NCBI GenBank assembly: GCA_004299845.1
Contig: CP036201.1
Coordinates: forward strand, 2,232,001 to 2,296,000
Source: Verrucomicrobia bacterium S94
GTDB taxonomy: Bacteria; Verrucomicrobiota; Kiritimatiellia; Kiritimatiellales; Pontiellaceae
DNA length: 64,000 nt
Direction of reading: 5' to 3'
Part shown: one piece after another, positions 54,556 through 64,000 of the stretch
Numbering within the stretch: position 1 is the first letter of the stretch
Layout of the letters: each line of letters starts with the position of its first letter
Made by a program: the position numbers and the translations under genes
The notes under the pieces: model-generated
Seen by the model: only the letters and a program-made list of their open reading frames with translations
Databases searched by the model: none
Told to the model about the DNA's origin: nothing

Positions 54556-55942
54556 ATTCCTTTTCCAGCTCTTCGATCGTCCGGCCTTTGGTTTCGGGCA
54601 GAAAGAAAAAGTAAAACGGTAATGATACCGCCACGACAGCCGCAAAGATGAAAAAGATGAAATGCGTCGGCATCGTCGCCTGCATCATAGGAAACAACTG
54701 GGTAACCAGAGCACTGGTCAGCCAGATAGCGATGCTCGCCACCGAAATCGCCATTCCCCGGATCCGATTCGGAAAAACCTCTGAAATAAAAACAAATTTT
54801 ACAGGACCGATTGCACAGGCAAATGAAGCAATGAACGCATTTACCGCAATCACAACCGGAATACCCATGTTGTCCCTGAAAAACAGGGTCCCCAGTATCA
54901 GATGGGAAATCAGCATGCCGACAGAGCCGATAATCAACAGCTTCCGGCGGCCGAGCAGATCCATAAAAAAGAGCGCAAAAACAGTAGCGCCCATATTGGC
55001 GAGACCGATGGTAAGCGAACTGCCCAGTGCCGCACCGGTGGTGAAACCGGCCGCTTCAAAAATCTTCGGCGCATAATAGAGCACAGCGGCAATTCCACAG
55101 GCCTCGGCAAAAAAACAGACCAGCATGGAGAGCACCAGCGGCCGACAGAGTCGGGCGGTAAACAGGTCGTAGAGATGAACATCAGACTCCATCCGAATGG
55201 CTTCCTGAATCTCTGAAGCCACCTCCTGCCCCCGCTCCGGACCGTTGATCCGCTGTAGAACCGTCAGCCCTTTTTGTACGCGATCATTTTTGATCAGCCA
55301 GCGCGGGGTTTCCGGCAGAAAGGCCGTACAGCCCAGAAACAGAATGCCGGGAATGGCTTCCGCCGCAAACATAAACCGCCAGTACTGATCCACCGCAAAC
55401 CATTTCCATATTCCGGAAAGCGTCGTATCCTCGGCATGACCCTCGGCATAGCCGAAAATTTTCCAGTTCACGAGCAGACAGACCACAATACCGATAGTGA
55501 TGGTAAACTGATACAACGTCACCAGTCCGCCACGGTATTTTTCCGGTGCCACTTCCGATATATACAGCGGACAGACCATTGTCGCTGCACCAATCCCCAT
55601 GCCGCCGATAACGCGGGCCAGAATCAGCTGGACCGCACCGCCGGCCAGACCGCTCCACACCGCAGATATAAAAATCAGTACCGATGCGATAATAATCAGC
55701 GCTTTCCGGCCGAATTTATCCGCAATAAAACCGGAACAGAATGAACCGATACCACAGCCCAGTAAGGTGCTGCTGACAAAGAAGCCGGTCTGGGTTGGCG
55801 TAAATGCAAACAGGTCGGTCACCTCTGAGGTGGTGCCGGATACCACGATCACATCATAACCGAACAGGATGCCTCCCGCTCCCGCCACCAGGCAGATAAA
55901 CCACAGATACAGTTTCGACCCGGCTTCTTTGACTTCATTCAT
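54542..55942 (-). CDS. Sugar porter-family MFS transporter
   Basis: 466 residues with twelve predicted membrane helices. Sugar-porter marks are GYDVIVVSG in helix 1, [10 protein letters not shown] between helices 2 and 3, the R-x-x-x-G-x-G in [28 protein letters not shown], and the final [15 protein letters not shown]. It likely imports a monosaccharide or uronate by proton symport. It is last of a group with the URO-D-like enzyme and the fucosidase, suggesting uptake of the released sugar. Confidence 0.9.
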   Translation of the reverse strand: MNEVKEAGSKLYLWFICLVAGAGGILFGYDVIVVSGTTSEVTDLFAFTPTQTGFFVSSTLLGCGIGSFCSGFIADKFGRKALIIIASVLIFISAVWSGLAGGAVQLILARVIGGMGIGAATMVCPLYISEVAPEKYRGGLVTLYQFTITIGIVVCLLVNWKIFGYAEGHAEDTTLSGIWKWFAVDQYWRFMFAAEAIPGILFLGCTAFLPETPRWLIKNDRVQKGLTVLQRINGPERGQEVASEIQEAIRMESDVHLYDLFTARLCRPLVLSMLVCFFAEACGIAAVLYYAPKIFEAAGFTTGAALGSSLTIGLANMGATVFALFFMDLLGRRKLLIIGSVGMLISHLILGTLFFRDNMGIPVVIAVNAFIASFACAIGPVKFVFISEVFPNRIRGMAISVASIAIWLTSALVTQLFPMMQATMPTHFIFFIFAAVVAVSLPFYFFFLPETKGRTIEELEKEFIRP

Positions 55943-55943
55943 T

Positions 55944-56978
55944 TCATTTCCCCTTTACGGCATTCAGCAGCGCTTCAATATTGGCCGGTGGAATGTCCGG
56001 AAGAATCGCCTCATGACTGGGCGAAATCACCAGACCGGTCGGAAAGATCGACTTCAGCTCCATCACTTTGGCCGCCACCTCTTCGGGTGTTCCGTTCACC
56101 AGCAGATTCTGCGCATCAACCCCGCCGCAGAACGAAACCTTGTCGCCGAACCGGTCCTTCAACCCCTGCGGCTCCATACCGGCGGCCAGCGCCTGGATCG
56201 GATGCACCACATCCACACCGCTTTCAATCAGATCCGGAATAATATCCGCAACCGCACCGCACGAATGGTAAATAACTTTCAGACCATACGACTTGGCCTG
56301 TTCAATCAGCCGAACATTACTCGGAGTTACAAACTCATGCAGCAGTTCCGGCGAAACCATCAGCCCCTGCTGGCTGCCCATATCATTACCGATCAGCACC
56401 GCGTGGATTTTATCGGCCACCGCTTCATAGAAAATCTTATTCGCTTCCAGGTAGAAATCGGTGCAGCGGTTAATGACTGCATGGTACATCTCCGGCGAAT
56501 CGTACATCATCATCATCGCCTCCTCCATACCGAACGCCGCGTTGGTATCCTGAAAATGCGATGACCAGAGAATCGCCATCCGTGCACGGTCCTGCGGAAG
56601 CTCATCCACCAATTTCCGGCAGAGATCCGGATCTATATATTTCGACGGATCCGGCCAGTCGAAATCGTCCACGCGCGCCGGGTCCTCCACCCCTTTGAAA
56701 AATCCGGTCTCACCCAGTGTACGCTCTTCATTTCCGACTTTTCCATGGTTGGAAAAATCGAGTGCCATATGGATGGCATCGGCCGTCGGCGAATGATACG
56801 GCATCTCCAGCGTCACGACATCGTCGTCCAGCTTCAGGCTCATCTCCGTGATACTGCCGACGCCGAAATAGCTGAACAGCCCCTCAAGTGCCGCCTCGGT
56901 CGGCTGCCCCATCCAGCTCGCCGGACGGTCAACGGGTTTACGTTCAATAGTATTAATAAATCGTTCAATATGATCCAT
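55944..56978 (-). CDS. Uroporphyrinogen decarboxylase-family protein
   Basis: 344 residues in the URO-D/MtaA superfamily (TIM barrel): [36 protein letters not shown] and [20 protein letters not shown] are its typical segments. The true HemE N-terminal substrate loop is absent. Such paralogs are common in sugar gene clusters of PVC bacteria, with an unproven role as methyl or carbon transferases. It sits between the transporter (1-base gap) and the fucosidase (29-base gap), so it is not likely to be a heme gene. Confidence 0.8.
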   Translation of the reverse strand: MDHIERFINTIERKPVDRPASWMGQPTEAALEGLFSYFGVGSITEMSLKLDDDVVTLEMPYHSPTADAIHMALDFSNHGKVGNEERTLGETGFFKGVEDPARVDDFDWPDPSKYIDPDLCRKLVDELPQDRARMAILWSSHFQDTNAAFGMEEAMMMMYDSPEMYHAVINRCTDFYLEANKIFYEAVADKIHAVLIGNDMGSQQGLMVSPELLHEFVTPSNVRLIEQAKSYGLKVIYHSCGAVADIIPDLIESGVDVVHPIQALAAGMEPQGLKDRFGDKVSFCGGVDAQNLLVNGTPEEVAAKVMELKSIFPTGLVISPSHEAILPDIPPANIEALLNAVKGK

Positions 56979-57007
56979 CTGATTTCCCTTTCCCCTGGTT
57001 GTTCAAG

Positions 57008-58486
57008 TTAACGCATGATGCGGAACACAAACGCGTGCTCGCACGGTTTCCTTTTCGGAAGCCGGATATCCAGCGAAAACGTCTTCCGCTCCCATTTCAG
57101 TCCGCCCCGGTGCCCGATCAGTTCCACACCCTTGATTTCGGTGTTGTAAAATGCACGCCCGAAAGTCTCGATCGAAAGCGTTCCTGACGCCGGCCATCCG
57201 AATGCAATGGCATACAGCTGCCCGTCGCGCTCCGTAAACCGGATATCCTGCTCCGTAAAGCCATCGAAATGCCGGTCCGCCAAATGGCCCACCTTGGTTT
57301 CTGTCGGCCCCTCCCCGTAATAAATCCACGGTCGGCTCTCATAAATGGCTTCACCGTTCAGTTTCAGCCACGCGCCCATTTCCCGCAGAATCCGCCGCTG
57401 CTCTGCCGGAATTGATCCATCCGGATGCGGCGCAATATTCAGCAGCAGACATCCGTTTTTACTGACGATATCCACCAGATCATGAATCAGCCGGTCGGTG
57501 CTGTAATATTCAATATCCCGCGACCACGACCATGTTCCCGGGGAAATAGAGGTGTCGGTCAGCCACGGTTCCGGATAAATCTCAGGCATACGGGAACGCT
57601 CCAGATCAACGGTGCCGACGCCCAGCGGGAAATCGGGGCGTTTAAAGGTCAGCACAAACTCCTGCTCGCGTGCATCGGCTTTGTTGTATGCAAAAGCGAG
57701 CATCTCCTGACGGATGTTCTCTGAAAGAATCCGGACGCGGTTATCAAACCAGAGCAGATCCGGGGAATACCCCTCGACCACTTCCTTCACCTTTTCCAGC
57801 CACACCTGTTCCCACTCGGGATACGGCAACGGCAACGCGCCGTTCGATCTGCCCTTTGCTTTTTTCAGCTGCTGTGCGGTTTCCGGCACTTTCGGTCCGT
57901 AGAGCGAAGCATTCGCCGGATCGGCGCAATCGGTACCTTTCTGCCAGGTCGGAAACCAGCCCCACAGCCACGAATGATGCAGACTCACCACATATTTCAG
58001 GCCGCGCTTGCGAACCGCCTTTTCCAGTTCACCCACGACATCACGTTTCGGCCCCATATCAACCGCATTCCACGGATTGACCTTCGAAGCCCACATGGAA
58101 AAACCATCAGCATGTTCACCCGCCGGACCGCCGAACCGGGCACCGGCTTCCACCATCAGCTCCGCCCATTCGTCAGCATCGAACTTTTCGCCGGTGAACA
58201 TGGGCACAAAATCCTTATAGCCGAATTCATCCAGCGGCCCGTAATGCTCTTCATGAAAACGACGGTTGGGATGACCGGCCTTATACATATTCCGACCATA
58301 CCAGTCGCTGTTCCCCGGAGCTCCCGGAACCGAATAAACTCCCCAGTGCGCATAAATGCCGAATTTTGCATCCTGAAACCATTCCGGACATTCATACTGC
58401 CGCAGTGAATCCCACGTCGGCTCAAATTTTTCAGCACCGGCCGTCAAAGCCAGACCTGCCAGAGCAAGTCCCACAAATACCCTCAT
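57008..58486 (-). CDS. Secreted alpha-L-fucosidase, GH29
   Basis: 492 residues with a signal peptide ([15 protein letters not shown]). The catalytic half has [26 protein letters not shown]-like contacts, [26 protein letters not shown] and [10 protein letters not shown], where the aspartate is the GH29 nucleophile position. [16 protein letters not shown] follows, then a beta-sandwich. It releases fucose from algal or host glycans in the periplasm or outside. GGAG precedes the start, which lies just after a terminator-like hairpin, so its transcription is likely separated from uxaC. Confidence 0.92.
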   Translation of the reverse strand: MRVFVGLALAGLALTAGAEKFEPTWDSLRQYECPEWFQDAKFGIYAHWGVYSVPGAPGNSDWYGRNMYKAGHPNRRFHEEHYGPLDEFGYKDFVPMFTGEKFDADEWAELMVEAGARFGGPAGEHADGFSMWASKVNPWNAVDMGPKRDVVGELEKAVRKRGLKYVVSLHHSWLWGWFPTWQKGTDCADPANASLYGPKVPETAQQLKKAKGRSNGALPLPYPEWEQVWLEKVKEVVEGYSPDLLWFDNRVRILSENIRQEMLAFAYNKADAREQEFVLTFKRPDFPLGVGTVDLERSRMPEIYPEPWLTDTSISPGTWSWSRDIEYYSTDRLIHDLVDIVSKNGCLLLNIAPHPDGSIPAEQRRILREMGAWLKLNGEAIYESRPWIYYGEGPTETKVGHLADRHFDGFTEQDIRFTERDGQLYAIAFGWPASGTLSIETFGRAFYNTEIKGVELIGHRGGLKWERKTFSLDIRLPKRKPCEHAFVFRIMR

Positions 58487-58501
58487 TCAACTTCTCCATA
58501 A

Positions 58502-58528
58502 AAAACAGGCGGGCCGGTCGGCCCACCA
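58502..58528 (-). terminator. Terminator or attenuator between uxaC and fucosidase gene
   Basis: On the minus strand GGTGGGCC pairs with GGCCCGCC (one G-U) around GACC and is followed by a run of T with one G. It lies only about 15 bases before the fucosidase start, so it may stop read-through from the uronate genes. Confidence 0.6.
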
Positions 58529-58660
58529 CTGATTAATTAACGGAAAAGTGTCCGGCAATTTGCGGCTTTTGTCTATATCCGCTACTGTTGCGGTTATGTC
58601 CGATTCTGTCAGAACCGTTCACTCAGGATCCGGATCATGGCTCTTTCGGCCTGGACGAAT

Positions 58661-60067
58661 TTATACGTCGATCCCAAAATATTCGACCGCGTTGTTATAA
58701 CAGATATTTTCCACCATCTGCCCCAGCAGCTCCATATCCGCCGGGATCTCCCCGTTTTCCACATCGCTTCCGAGCAGGTTGCAGAGAATACGCCGGAAAT
58801 ATTCATGACGCGGATACGACAGGAAACTGCGTGAATCCGTCAGCATGCCGACAAAACGGCTCAGCAGCCCCAGCAGCGACAGTGCATTCATCTGCTTTTC
58901 CATCCCGTCTTTCTGATCCAGGAACCACCATCCGGAACCGAACTGCATTTTGCCCGGAACCGAACCGTCCTGATAATTCCCGATCATGGTGGCGAACAGC
59001 TCATTATCGGCCGGATTAATGTTATACAGAATGGTCCGGGCCAGCTGATCGGAAGCATCAAGCCGGTCCAGCAGACGAATCAGCCCCGGCCCCTGGCGGT
59101 AGTCTGCAATCGAGTCAAAACCGGTATCCGGACCCAGCGCATTGAACAGCCGCGTATTGTTATTACGGAACACGCCCACATGGAACTGCTGTGCCCAGCC
59201 GCGTGCATGGTGCATTTTCGCCACTTCATATAAAAACACCGCCAGAAACTGATCCTGCTCACCCTGTGTCGCCGGACCTCCGGTCATCACCTTGTTAAAA
59301 ATCGTATCGAGCTCCGCCCCCGTTGCATCGGCATCCGGCACATAATCCAGTCCGTGATCCGAAAGGCGGCAGCCCACTGAATGGAAATAAGCATGGCGCT
59401 TATCAATCGCCGCAACCAGATCCTCAAAACCGTTAATCTCCTGATCCGCCGCTTTTTCCAGTGTCTGAATATATGCTTTATACGCTTCGGGGTCCGCCAG
59501 TTTGGCGGCTTTATCCGGCCGGAATGTCGGCAGCATTCGGATCTCAAAACCATCGGCCGCCACCTGTTTATGATAATCCAGGTTATCCACCGGATCATCC
59601 GTCGTGCAGACCACCTTAACCTTCATTTTACGCATCAGATTACGCGCGCTGAATTCCGGCGTCTGCAGCTTGGCCGTGCACTCTTCATAAATCGCATCCG
59701 CCGTCGCCGGGCTCAGCAGCGTATCAATGTCAAAATAACGCCGCAGCTCAAGATGCGTCCAGTGATAGAGCGGATTACGCAGCGTATGCGGCACCGTCGC
59801 CGCCCAGGCATCGAATTTTTCCTTCCACGATGAATCACCCGTGCAGTATTTTTCCTTCACTCCGTTCGACCGCATGGCCCGCCATTTGTAATGGTCGCCG
59901 CCCAGCCAGATTTCCGCCAGGTTTTCATACTGCTTATCCTCCGCCACCTCCTGCGGCGGCAGGTGGCAGTGATAATCATAAATCGGCATATCTTTTGCAT
60001 GATCGTGATACAGCTTAATTGCCGTCTTCGTTCTGAGGAGAAAATCCTCGTCCATGAATTTTTTCAT
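58661..60067 (-). CDS. uxaC: Glucuronate/galacturonate isomerase
   Basis: 468 residues converting D-glucuronate to D-fructuronate or D-galacturonate to D-tagaturonate. Family regions are YDYHCHLPPQEVAED (metal-binding histidines near residue 30), WKMRAMRSNGV-like WRAMRSNGV, LEKAADQEINGFEDLVAAID, and SDHGLDY with KMHHARGWAQQFHVGVFRNNN. Length is normal for UxaC. It begins 3 bases after the LarA-family gene and is part of the uronate transcript. Confidence 0.94.
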   Translation of the reverse strand: MKKFMDEDFLLRTKTAIKLYHDHAKDMPIYDYHCHLPPQEVAEDKQYENLAEIWLGGDHYKWRAMRSNGVKEKYCTGDSSWKEKFDAWAATVPHTLRNPLYHWTHLELRRYFDIDTLLSPATADAIYEECTAKLQTPEFSARNLMRKMKVKVVCTTDDPVDNLDYHKQVAADGFEIRMLPTFRPDKAAKLADPEAYKAYIQTLEKAADQEINGFEDLVAAIDKRHAYFHSVGCRLSDHGLDYVPDADATGAELDTIFNKVMTGGPATQGEQDQFLAVFLYEVAKMHHARGWAQQFHVGVFRNNNTRLFNALGPDTGFDSIADYRQGPGLIRLLDRLDASDQLARTILYNINPADNELFATMIGNYQDGSVPGKMQFGSGWWFLDQKDGMEKQMNALSLLGLLSRFVGMLTDSRSFLSYPRHEYFRRILCNLLGSDVENGEIPADMELLGQMVENICYNNAVEYFGIDV

Positions 60068-60070
60068 CGT

Positions 60071-61351
60071 CTACTCCTTAAATTTGTCCTTAAACGCCCA
60101 GAGCCCCAGTGCCGGATTGGAAATATAATAGATCTCTTCCCCGTCCGGCAGAATGTTCCAGCCGTCCTTAAGAACAGCGGGATCATACCGCCCGGCCATT
60201 TCTTCATAGGATACCGCATCAAATCCGACCGACCGTACTTCATCGAGCGTCACATCCCGGCCCGGGCAATACGTAATATGAAAACGCCCCTCCGACGAAC
60301 CATGAATCAGATGCGCTGCCGCCCCCAGATTGGACCGCAGTTCTTCATCCTCTTCCACATGCTTCAGCGTCGCCGGTGTACCGCAATAGCCGAACTTCCG
60401 AATCAGTTTATCAATCGTCGGATCCTCGCCGAATTCCTTCAGCGCCGGTGCCAGTACAATGAGTTCACCGCCGTCCGCAATCGCCATGCGCGTGCGGTAA
60501 ACCGACTTATTCCCCAGCCAGGTACTTTGAAATTCGTGCGGATCGAGATAGACCACCACTTTCTTCGGCTCGCGATCCAGCAGCGTGATGTTCACCGCAC
60601 GCGCCAGTTTGCAGGCCTCCTCGAAAACAGCCGCATCCCGACCGGCATAAAATCCGCGCATATGCATTTCGCCGGTATCATAATTCTGCTCCATCACCGT
60701 CAGAATATAGGTGATCGGAAGATCCGACAGATACGTATCCACCGCATGATTAAACAGCCGGCGCACCGGCGAATCCGTCTGTCCCAGAATATGTTCAATA
60801 CCGGCCACCGCACCGAGAAAGTGCGACTTATTAATGATATCTGAACCGCCGGCCCCCACCACGATATTTTTCGTGTAGTTGGCCATACCCACGACCTCAT
60901 GCGGCACCACCTGACCGACCGAAAGAATCAGATCATAACCGTCAAACAGCATCCGGTTGACTTCAACCCCAACGGTATAATTCACCTTTCCAGCGGACAG
61001 TTCTGCAAGCATATCGCCGGAAATTTCGCCTTTGCGCACCACGTCATTCCGCCAGTCGTGCACCCGGAACCGGTCCAGAGGAATTTTATCCCCGAACATC
61101 ATCCGCAGCTGCGCATCCGTCATCGGATTATGCGTCCCGAGCGTGGGCAGAATATCCACCTCCACCCCGTCAGCGGTCAGCTGTTCATAAACCATTTCCG
61201 TAATCGGACCGGCCATGGAATTCAGCCGCGTATGATCCGGCGGCAGAATAAGAACGCGCTTCAGAACCCCGGTATGTTCCAGACATTGCGAAACCAGTTC
61301 ACGGAGCTCTTCACCGGAAATGGAAACCTGCTCGCCGAATCTGCCGATCAT
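60071..61351 (-). CDS. LarA-family racemase/epimerase (DUF2088)
   Basis: 426 residues. ILPPDHTRLNS (about 37-47), LPTLGTHNPMTDAQLRMMFG (about 83-102) and ANYTKNIVVGAGG are typical of the LarA family, which uses a nickel-pincer cofactor to invert the hydroxyl at C2 of hydroxy acids. Members of the family act on lactate and on larger sugar acids. Placement between gnd and uxaC suggests a sugar-acid substrate rather than lactate. LarB/C/E cofactor genes are not in the window. Confidence 0.82.
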   Translation of the reverse strand: MIGRFGEQVSISGEELRELVSQCLEHTGVLKRVLILPPDHTRLNSMAGPITEMVYEQLTADGVEVDILPTLGTHNPMTDAQLRMMFGDKIPLDRFRVHDWRNDVVRKGEISGDMLAELSAGKVNYTVGVEVNRMLFDGYDLILSVGQVVPHEVVGMANYTKNIVVGAGGSDIINKSHFLGAVAGIEHILGQTDSPVRRLFNHAVDTYLSDLPITYILTVMEQNYDTGEMHMRGFYAGRDAAVFEEACKLARAVNITLLDREPKKVVVYLDPHEFQSTWLGNKSVYRTRMAIADGGELIVLAPALKEFGEDPTIDKLIRKFGYCGTPATLKHVEEDEELRSNLGAAAHLIHGSSEGRFHITYCPGRDVTLDEVRSVGFDAVSYEEMAGRYDPAVLKDGWNILPDGEEIYYISNPALGLWAFKDKFKE

Positions 61352-61377
61352 AACAACTCCCGTTTGTTGACGGAGTA

Positions 61378-61414
61378 TCCGGCGCTGTACCCGGTTTCCC
61401 GGTACAACGCCGGA
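61378..61414. repeat. Strong hairpin between gnd and LarA-family gene
   Basis: TCCGGCG-x-TGTACC pairs with GGTACA-x-CGCCGGA across 61378-61391 and 61401-61414 with a single mismatch and a small loop. No U tract follows, so it is more likely an RNA-processing or mRNA-protecting element of the operon than a terminator. Confidence 0.6.
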
Positions 61415-61422
61415 AATTTCAC

Positions 61423-62874
61423 TTACACGATATAAGTGGACGCAGACGTATCGCCGCCGCGTCCGGTCCAGTTGGTGTGGAAGAATTCCCCGCGCGGCTT
61501 ATCGAGGCGTTCATAGGTATGTGCACCGAAATAGTCGCGCTGCGCCTGCAGCAGATTCGCCGGAAGCCGCGCCGAACGATAGCCGTCAAAATAGGCCAGC
61601 GCCGCACTGATCGCCGGCATCGGAATACCCAGCTCAGCGGATTTCATAACCACCCGCCGCCACGATGCCTGCGCATTTTCAACCGCGTCTTTAAAGAACG
61701 GATCCAGCAGCAGATTCACGAGATCCGGATTGGCATCGAACGCTTCCTTGATTTTTCCAAGGAAGACCGAACGGATAATACAGCCGCCGCGCCACATCAG
61801 TGCAATCTCACCGTTGTTTAATGTCCACCCATACTCTTCCGCCGCTGCACGCATGAGCTGATATCCCTGAGCATACGAAACAATCTTGGAAGCATAGAGC
61901 GCCTGTTTGAGATCCTCAATCATCGCCGCTTTATCCCCTTCGAACACCGTATCCGGACCGTTCAGCACCTTCGAGGCAGCCACACGCTCCTCTTTCAGCG
62001 CCGAAAGACAACGTGCAAAAACCGCTTCGCCGATCAGCGTCAGCGGCTGACCGAAGTCCAGCGCCGAAACCGCTGTCCATTTTCCGGTCCCTTTCTGCCC
62101 GGCGGTATCGAGAATCGAGTCGATCACCGCTTCGCCTTCTTCGGTTTTATAGCCGAGAATATCGCGGGTGATTTCAATCAGATACGAATCCAGCTCACTC
62201 TCATTCCACGCTTTAAAGACATCGTGCATCTCTTCGTTACTGAGGCCGAGTCCCTCTTTCATCATCTGGTAGGTTTCGCAGATCATCTGCATGTCGCCGT
62301 ATTCGATCCCGTTGTGCACCATCTTAACAAAATGGCCGGCACCGTCGGAGCCCACCCATTCGCAGCAGGGTTCTCCGGTCTCCGTATGGGCGGAAATTTT
62401 CTGAAAAATCGGTTTAACCGATGCCCACGCCGCTTCGGAACCACCGGGCATAATGGACGGGCCGAGCAGTGCCCCTTCTTCCCCGCCGGAAACCCCGGTG
62501 CCGATGTAGAGCAGCCCTTTGCTTTCCACATATTCCGTCCGGCGGATCGTATCCGGATAATGGCTGTTTCCGCCATCGATGATAATATCGCCTTCTTCAA
62601 GATGCGGCAGAACCTGCTCAATCAGCGCATCCACCGCCGCACCGGCTTTCACCAGCATCATCACTTTACGCGGACGCTCCAGACTGGCACAGAACTCTTC
62701 GATGCTCTTGCATCCGATAAAGTTTTTTCCGGCTCCGCGACCTTCAATAAATTTATCCACTTTTTCCACCGTGCGGTTGAAAACCGCCACGGTGAACCCC
62801 TTGCTCTCCATGTTGAGAACAAGATTCTCGCCCATCACTGCCAGGCCGATCAGGCCGATATCTGCTTTTGCCAT
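61423..62874 (-). CDS. gnd: 6-phosphogluconate dehydrogenase (decarboxylating)
   Basis: 483 residues from the ATG at 62874, with GGAG about 10 bases before it. The opening [21 protein letters not shown] is the NADP Rossmann loop. [45 protein letters not shown] and the C-terminal helical domain [14 protein letters not shown] are the family marks. It oxidises 6-phosphogluconate to ribulose 5-phosphate. Being with uronate genes, it may instead serve gluconate made there. It follows the kinase gene by 22 bases. Confidence 0.94.
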   Translation of the reverse strand: MAKADIGLIGLAVMGENLVLNMESKGFTVAVFNRTVEKVDKFIEGRGAGKNFIGCKSIEEFCASLERPRKVMMLVKAGAAVDALIEQVLPHLEEGDIIIDGGNSHYPDTIRRTEYVESKGLLYIGTGVSGGEEGALLGPSIMPGGSEAAWASVKPIFQKISAHTETGEPCCEWVGSDGAGHFVKMVHNGIEYGDMQMICETYQMMKEGLGLSNEEMHDVFKAWNESELDSYLIEITRDILGYKTEEGEAVIDSILDTAGQKGTGKWTAVSALDFGQPLTLIGEAVFARCLSALKEERVAASKVLNGPDTVFEGDKAAMIEDLKQALYASKIVSYAQGYQLMRAAAEEYGWTLNNGEIALMWRGGCIIRSVFLGKIKEAFDANPDLVNLLLDPFFKDAVENAQASWRRVVMKSAELGIPMPAISAALAYFDGYRSARLPANLLQAQRDYFGAHTYERLDKPRGEFFHTNWTGRGGDTSASTYIV

Positions 62875-62896
62875 TTTATGTCTCTCCATTTTAAAA

Positions 62897-63970
62897 TTAA
62901 CGTTTAACCCGGGCATTGCCCTCCCAGATGCTCCAGAGCTGATCTTCATCAGCCGGTTGCGCGTAATCGGTGAGCATAGTAGCGGCGAGTGCGCCGCTTG
63001 CCCAACCGAACCGCGCACATTTTTTCACATCCCAGCCTTTCAGAATACCATAGAGCAGCCCGCCCACAAAACCGTCGCCGCCGCCGATCCGGTCCAGCAC
63101 ACCGATCTCCCGCGGCCGGATGATTTCCCAGTCGCTGGAATCCGTAACCAGCGCCCCCCACATATGGGCGTTGGCCGAAAGCACTTCACGCAGGGTCGTG
63201 GCAAAATACTTCGCATTCGGATAGGCCTGTTGCACGCGGCCGATCATCTCCTTAAACCCGTCGATCTTGGAATCCAGTCCCGCGCCGCCCGCTTCCGGAC
63301 CCTCAATACCCAGACACAGCTGAAAATCCTCTTCGTTACCGATCAGAATATCGCTGGCATCGGCAATTTCGTGAAAGGCGCTGCGCAGCTCCTCTTCACG
63401 CCCTTTCCAGAAGCTGGCCCGGTAATTGAGATCAAACGAAATTCTTGATCCGTGCGCTTTGGCCGCACGCGCCACATCCAGACAGAACCGACTGGTCTTG
63501 GGCGACAGCGCGGCAATCAGACCGGAAAGGTGAACAATCTCCACGCCTTCTTGCCCGAATATCCGGTCGAGATCAAAATCAGCAGCACTCAGCTCCCGGC
63601 CGACTTCGCCGGCGCGGTCGTTCTGCACACGAGGCCCGCGCGATCCCCACCCGCTGTCGGCCATATTGATCTGATGACGGAATCCCCACGGATTGTCCTG
63701 CTCAAATTCAGGCCCCTCAAAATCCATCCGCCGGCTTTTCAGATTATCCTTAATGAAATGCGCCACCGGACTCCCCTTTACGAAAGCCGTCAGCACCTTT
63801 ACCGGCAGACCGAGATAGGACGAAATGCTGGCCACATTGCTCTCCGCACTGGTCGCCTGCATCTTAAAGGTATCGCTGCAATGGAACGGCTGCGAATCCA
63901 CCGGCGTGAGCCGGATTCCCATACTGGTAGGCACCAAAAGGGCATATTTTTTAAATCCGTTCTCGGTCAT
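62897..63970 (-). CDS. PfkB-family sugar kinase, 2-keto-3-deoxygluconate kinase-like
   Basis: 357 residues of the ribokinase/PfkB fold. [13 protein letters not shown] near residue 40, [13 protein letters not shown] (about 173-185), [11 protein letters not shown], and the catalytic [17 protein letters not shown] (about 295-311) with the aspartate general base are visible. The DxNxR segment and GGGD rather than GAGD match KDG kinases that phosphorylate 2-keto-3-deoxygluconate in uronate breakdown. It heads the visible operon; its own promoter lies at or beyond the window edge. Confidence 0.85.
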   Translation of the reverse strand: MTENGFKKYALLVPTSMGIRLTPVDSQPFHCSDTFKMQATSAESNVASISSYLGLPVKVLTAFVKGSPVAHFIKDNLKSRRMDFEGPEFEQDNPWGFRHQINMADSGWGSRGPRVQNDRAGEVGRELSAADFDLDRIFGQEGVEIVHLSGLIAALSPKTSRFCLDVARAAKAHGSRISFDLNYRASFWKGREEELRSAFHEIADASDILIGNEEDFQLCLGIEGPEAGGAGLDSKIDGFKEMIGRVQQAYPNAKYFATTLREVLSANAHMWGALVTDSSDWEIIRPREIGVLDRIGGGDGFVGGLLYGILKGWDVKKCARFGWASGALAATMLTDYAQPADEDQLWSIWEGNARVKR

Positions 63971-64000
63971 TTTTTATCCTCCATCGGTTATTTCACAATC

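Noticed and set aside
1-64000. tRNA, rRNA and CRISPR features
   Set aside because: No T-arm consensus with a cloverleaf, no rRNA core sequence and no regularly spaced direct repeats were found on reading both strands.

Overview
The window looks like a chromosomal segment of a PVC-group bacterium, most likely a marine Kiritimatiellota (Pontiella-like). This is inferred from several traits together: PEP-CTERM exported proteins, secreted NIVGY-type proteins, futalosine-pathway menaquinone genes, a fucosidase/uronate catabolic cluster, a large autotransporter and many short palindromic or MITE-like repeats. No rRNA, tRNA or CRISPR array was found. Most genes lie on the minus strand.

Layout. 1-6205: a minus-strand, defence-like operon (SNF2-family helicase, then a beta-class adenine methyltransferase, then a DUF3800 protein cut by the window edge). 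6674-8118: thiM-thiE behind an unusual nested-hairpin leader. 8952-14709: a complete tripartite RND efflux operon. 14895-21031: seven minus-strand redox/detoxification genes (FrnE-like DsbA, CurA-like reductase, YqhD-like alcohol dehydrogenase, frameshifted exported haloacid dehalogenase, PanE-like reductase, SDR, AhpD-like protein), divergent from a TetR gene at 21279. Near-palindromic sites of the form TTGAATGATCATTCAA lie in the tetR intergenic region, and a related site precedes the RND operon, which suggests one regulon. 21998-22924: IS66 remnant split by a 150-bp MITE. 23060-27544: autotransporter and lipoprotein. 27644-29014: complete ISL3-type IS with matching flanks. 29413-35286: exported proteins (PEP-CTERM, NIVGY, HEAT-like), lgt, and two more MITE copies.

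35370-40014: menaquinone genes mqnD, an mqnB-mqnP fusion, ubiX, menG and mqnA, interrupted by a decayed GxxExxY cassette with inverted-repeat ends. 40191-44558: assimilatory sulfate reduction (cysJ-cysI-cysH). 45053-50011: a membrane RsbU-like phosphatase, a secreted protein, a ThuA-ankyrin fusion and a cNMP-binding protein. 50384-54555: methyltransferase, G3E/CobW GTPase, Uup-type ABC-F ATPase, a candidate structured RNA and a PGPGW-like membrane protein. 54542-63970: carbohydrate region (sugar-porter MFS, URO-D family enzyme, GH29 fucosidase, uxaC, LarA-family enzyme, 6-phosphogluconate dehydrogenase, KdgK-like kinase).

The signals most worth a second look are the helicase-methylase-DUF3800 operon, a five-copy MITE family whose boundaries are fixed by an insertion into IS66 tnpB, the MqnB-MqnP fusion, the thiM leader, the TetR operator set, the GxxExxY cassette ends, and two otherwise intact genes that each lack one base in a five-base G/C run.
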